A stretch of 6,797 nt of DNA from an uncultured Collinsella sp. Its GTDB lineage: Bacteria; Actinomycetota; Coriobacteriia; Coriobacteriales; Coriobacteriaceae. A model generated the notes under the pieces. The model saw only the letters and a program-made list of their open reading frames with translations, did no database searches and had not been told where the DNA came from. Of this stretch, positions 4,390-6,797 are shown piece by piece. Where the stretch lies: NCBI GenBank assembly GCA_902464035.1, contig CABQHT010000079.1, positions 1 through 6,797 of the forward strand. Direction: 5' to 3'. The stretch's first letter is position 1. The number at the start of each line of letters is the position of its first letter. Position numbers and translations under genes: made by a program.

Positions 4390-6797
4390 TTACTTGCGAC
4401 CGAATTTGATCTTGATGGCACGCTTGAGCGCATACTTGCCCAAGCTGGGGAGCTTTTGCTCATATTTGACCATCGTTGAGCACTCGGGGCGGTCGCGATT
4501 CAGATGGATGGCGTCGAACGCGCACTTGGTGGTGCACAGGCCGCAGCCGATGCACTTGTTGGGGTCGACGATCGAGGCACCGCAACCCAGGCAACGGGCG
4601 GTCTCGGCGCGCACCTGCTCCTCGGTAAAGGTCTCGACGTACTCGCTAAACGGCGCGGCCTTCTCGCGCTCGCGGTCGACATGCGCCACCTCGCGGCTCG
4701 CGTTGTCATAGCTCTCGATCACGACATCGTCGCGGTCGAACGCGGTGTAGCGGCGCTGGTTGCGGCCGATGGTGAGCGTGGAGCCCGGCTGCACAAAGCG
4801 ATGGATGGACACCGCGGCCTCGTGACCGGCGGCAATGGCATCGATGGCAAAACTCGGACCGGTGTAGACGTCGCCGCCCACAAAGATGTCGGGTTCGGCG
4901 GTCTGGTAGGTCTGGGGATCGGCAAGGGCACCCTGGCCACGGCCAAGCTCCACCTTGGAGCCAGCCAGCAGATCGCCCCACACAATGGACTGACCGATCG
5001 ACATGACTACGCGGTCGGCATCGACACGGCGCAGGTCGTTCTCGTCGTACTCGGGCGCAAAACGGCCCGCATCATCAAAGACGCGCGTGCAGCGCTTAAA
5101 GGTGATACCGCGCACACGACCGGCCTCGTCCAGGTGGATCTCCTTGGGGCCCCAGCCGCAGCTGATGTGCGCGCCGTCCTCAATGGCCTCGCGACGCTCC
5201 TCCTCGCTGGCGGGCATCTGGGCCTCACTCTCCAGGCAGAACATCTCAACGTGCTCAGAGCCCAGACGGCAGGCGTTGCGCGCGACATCGATAGCAACGT
5301 TGCCGCCGCCCACCACAATGGTGCGGCCGGGCAGCGCGTCGATCTTGCCGCTGTTGACCTCGCGCAAGAAGTCGACGGCAACGGTCACGTCCTCGGCATC
5401 CTCGCCCGGAATGTCGGCAAGGCGGCCGCCCTGGCAGCCGATGGCAACGTAGAAGGCCTTAAAGCCCTGTGCGCGCAGCTCGTCGAGCGTCACATCGCGG
5501 CCGACCTCCACGCCGTAGCGGAACTCGGCGCCCATCAGGCGGATGACCTCGACCTCGGCCTCGATGACATCCTTCTGCAGCTTAAAGCTGGGAATACCGT
5601 AGGTGAGCATGCCGCCCGGACGCTCGTTCTTCTCGAACACGACGGGCTTGTAGCCCTTCTCGGCCAGGTAGAAAGCGCAGGACAGGCCGGCCGGGCCGGC
5701 ACCGATGATGGCAATCTTCTGATCGAAGCCGCCGGCGCGCGTCGGGGTCACCACAGGCGGGACATAGCGGGTCGCGGCGTCCAGATCGCGCTGGGCAATG
5801 AACTTCTTGACCTCGTCGATAGCCACGGCGGCGTCCACGCGACCGCGGGTGCAGGCGTCCTCGCAGCGGCGGTTGCACACGCGGCCGCAGATAGCGGGCA
5901 GTGGGTTCTCGCGCTTAATGAGTGCCAGGGCCTCGTCATAGCGGCCCTGGGCCGCGAGCTTCAAATAACCCTGAACGGCGACATGCGCAGGGCAGGCCGT
6001 CTTGCAGGGCGCGGTGCCGGACTCATGCGTCTCGATGCGGTTGTCGTTGCGGTAGTTGGGCGACCACTTGGTGTGATCCCACTTGGTGGCATCGGGCAGC
6101 TCCTGGCGCGGGTACTCGGGCACGCGCCCGCCGGCCTTTTTGCTGCAGAGCTTCTGGCCCAGCTTGGCGGCGCCGGCCGGGCACACCTCAACGCAGCGGC
6201 CGCAGGCCACGCACTTGTCCTTCTCGACCTTGGCGACGTAGGCCGAGCGCGACAGGTTAGGCGTGTTGAACAGCTGCGAGGTACGCAGGGCGTAGCACAC
6301 GTTGACGTTGCAGTTGCAGATGGCGAAGATCTTGTTCTCGCCGTCGATGTTGGTGATCTGGTGCACAAAGCCGTTGTCCTCGGCCTGGCGCAGGATGTCG
6401 TAGACCTCGTCGCGTGTCACGTAATGGCCGCGGTCGGTCTCGACCACGTAATCGGCCATATCGCCCACGGCAATGCACCAGTCGGCCGGATCGTCGGCGC
6501 AGCCCTCGCCCATCACGCGACGGCTCGCGCGGCAGCTGCAGGTGCTGGCGGCATACTTGCCCTCATATTTGTCGAGCCAGTGCTCGATATGCTCAATGGG
6601 CACCGAGGTGCTCGTGGCGTCAATGGCCTTCTCGACCGGAATGACGTGCATACCGATGCCGGCGCCTCCGGGCGGCACCATCGGCGTGGCCTTGGACAGC
6701 GGGCCCTTGGACGCCTGCTCAAAGAACTTGGCGTAGACCGGGTGCTCCTCGAGCTGGCTCACGCGCATGTTGAGGAACTCGGCAGAACCCGGCACCA
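4390..6797 (-). CDS. Multi-Fe-S, FAD- and NAD(P)H-binding oxidoreductase, GltD-like (partial at N-terminus)
   Basis: At least 801 residues of a cytoplasmic electron-transfer protein are visible; numbering is from the first full codon (6795-6793). The first visible GTG is probably an internal Val, because the frame is open to the window edge and PGSAEF looks like mid-domain sequence. Order of domains: a Cys-rich module (CSCR at 86-89, Cys99, Cys107, CNCNVNVC at 160-167); a 4Fe-4S motif CVACGRCVEVCP (195-206); a GltD-type N-terminal Fe-S region (Cys264, 268, 303, 307, 311, 315); an FAD fold with IIGAGPAG (363-370); an NAD(P)H fold with VVGGGNVAIDVA (494-505); an FAD-closing GGDVYTGPSFAIDAIAAG (640-657); and a C-terminal ferredoxin motif (CLGC 735-738, CIGCGLCTTKC 748-758). 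The family moves electrons between NAD(P)H and ferredoxin-like partners, but the partner here is unknown. Pairing with hypA suggests a link to hydrogen metabolism. Glutamate synthase small subunit is less likely, given the extra Fe-S modules. Confidence 0.9.
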   Translation of the reverse strand, partial: VPGSAEFLNMRVSQLEEHPVYAKFFEQASKGPLSKATPMVPPGGAGIGMHVIPVEKAIDATSTSVPIEHIEHWLDKYEGKYAASTCSCRASRRVMGEGCADDPADWCIAVGDMADYVVETDRGHYVTRDEVYDILRQAEDNGFVHQITNIDGENKIFAICNCNVNVCYALRTSQLFNTPNLSRSAYVAKVEKDKCVACGRCVEVCPAGAAKLGQKLCSKKAGGRVPEYPRQELPDATKWDHTKWSPNYRNDNRIETHESGTAPCKTACPAHVAVQGYLKLAAQGRYDEALALIKRENPLPAICGRVCNRRCEDACTRGRVDAAVAIDEVKKFIAQRDLDAATRYVPPVVTPTRAGGFDQKIAIIGAGPAGLSCAFYLAEKGYKPVVFEKNERPGGMLTYGIPSFKLQKDVIEAEVEVIRLMGAEFRYGVEVGRDVTLDELRAQGFKAFYVAIGCQGGRLADIPGEDAEDVTVAVDFLREVNSGKIDALPGRTIVVGGGNVAIDVARNACRLGSEHVEMFCLESEAQMPASEEERREAIEDGAHISCGWGPKEIHLDEAGRVRGITFKRCTRVFDDAGRFAPEYDENDLRRVDADRVVMSIGQSIVWGDLLAGSKVELGRGQGALADPQTYQTAEPDIFVGGDVYTGPSFAIDAIAAGHEAAVSIHRFVQPGSTLTIGRNQRRYTAFDRDDVVIESYDNASREVAHVDREREKAAPFSEYVETFTEEQVRAETARCLGCGASIVDPNKCIGCGLCTTKCAFDAIHLNRDRPECSTMVKYEQKLPSLGKYALKRAIKIKFGRK

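Noticed and set aside
1..6797. CRISPR arrays, tRNA or rRNA genes, insertion sequences
   Set aside because: I saw no regularly spaced repeats, no cloverleaf or rRNA sequence, and no transposase or long terminal repeats.

Overview
The window looks like chromosomal DNA from a high-GC, anaerobic Gram-positive bacterium. The best guess is a gut Coriobacteriia member such as Collinsella. This rests on GC-rich coding DNA next to AT-rich spacers, strong AGGAGG-type ribosome sites, a fused IIAB mannose-family PTS with a DUF956 gene, and a multi-Fe-S oxidoreductase beside hypA. The organism is an inference, because no rRNA or other marker gene is present.

Layout, left to right. Positions 3-47 hold the last codons of a + strand gene that starts outside the window. 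Positions 48-251 are a spacer between convergent genes, with a perfect 19-bp inverted repeat (188-233) that suits a bidirectional terminator. A minus-strand sugar-transport operon then fills 3534 down to 252: IIAB (manX-like), IIC (manY-like), IID (manZ-like) and a DUF956 gene (manO-like). Gaps between the three PTS genes are 16-18 nt. A longer gap with a strong stem-loop (679-714) separates IID from DUF956. Positions 3538-3919 are a 382-bp AT-rich spacer. It holds the operon's leader and probable promoter, possible operator repeats, and the terminator of the next operon. That operon, also on the minus strand, contains a large Fe-S/FAD/NAD(P)H oxidoreductase (running off the right edge) followed by hypA.

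How the genes work together. IIAB, IIC and IID form one mannose/fructose/sorbose-family permease that takes up a hexose and phosphorylates it. DUF956 proteins are known companions of such permeases but their role is unclear. The oxidoreductase and hypA point to redox metabolism involving a nickel enzyme, most likely a [NiFe] hydrogenase, although no hydrogenase subunit lies in the window.

The genes belong to known families and I see no clearly new multigene system. The most interesting signals are in non-coding DNA: a predicted leader hairpin that would bury the Shine-Dalgarno site of the PTS operon, the stem-loop before DUF956, and repeated and palindromic motifs upstream of the PTS promoter. 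In protein, they are the unusual cysteine-rich front half of the oxidoreductase and an acidic tail on HypA.
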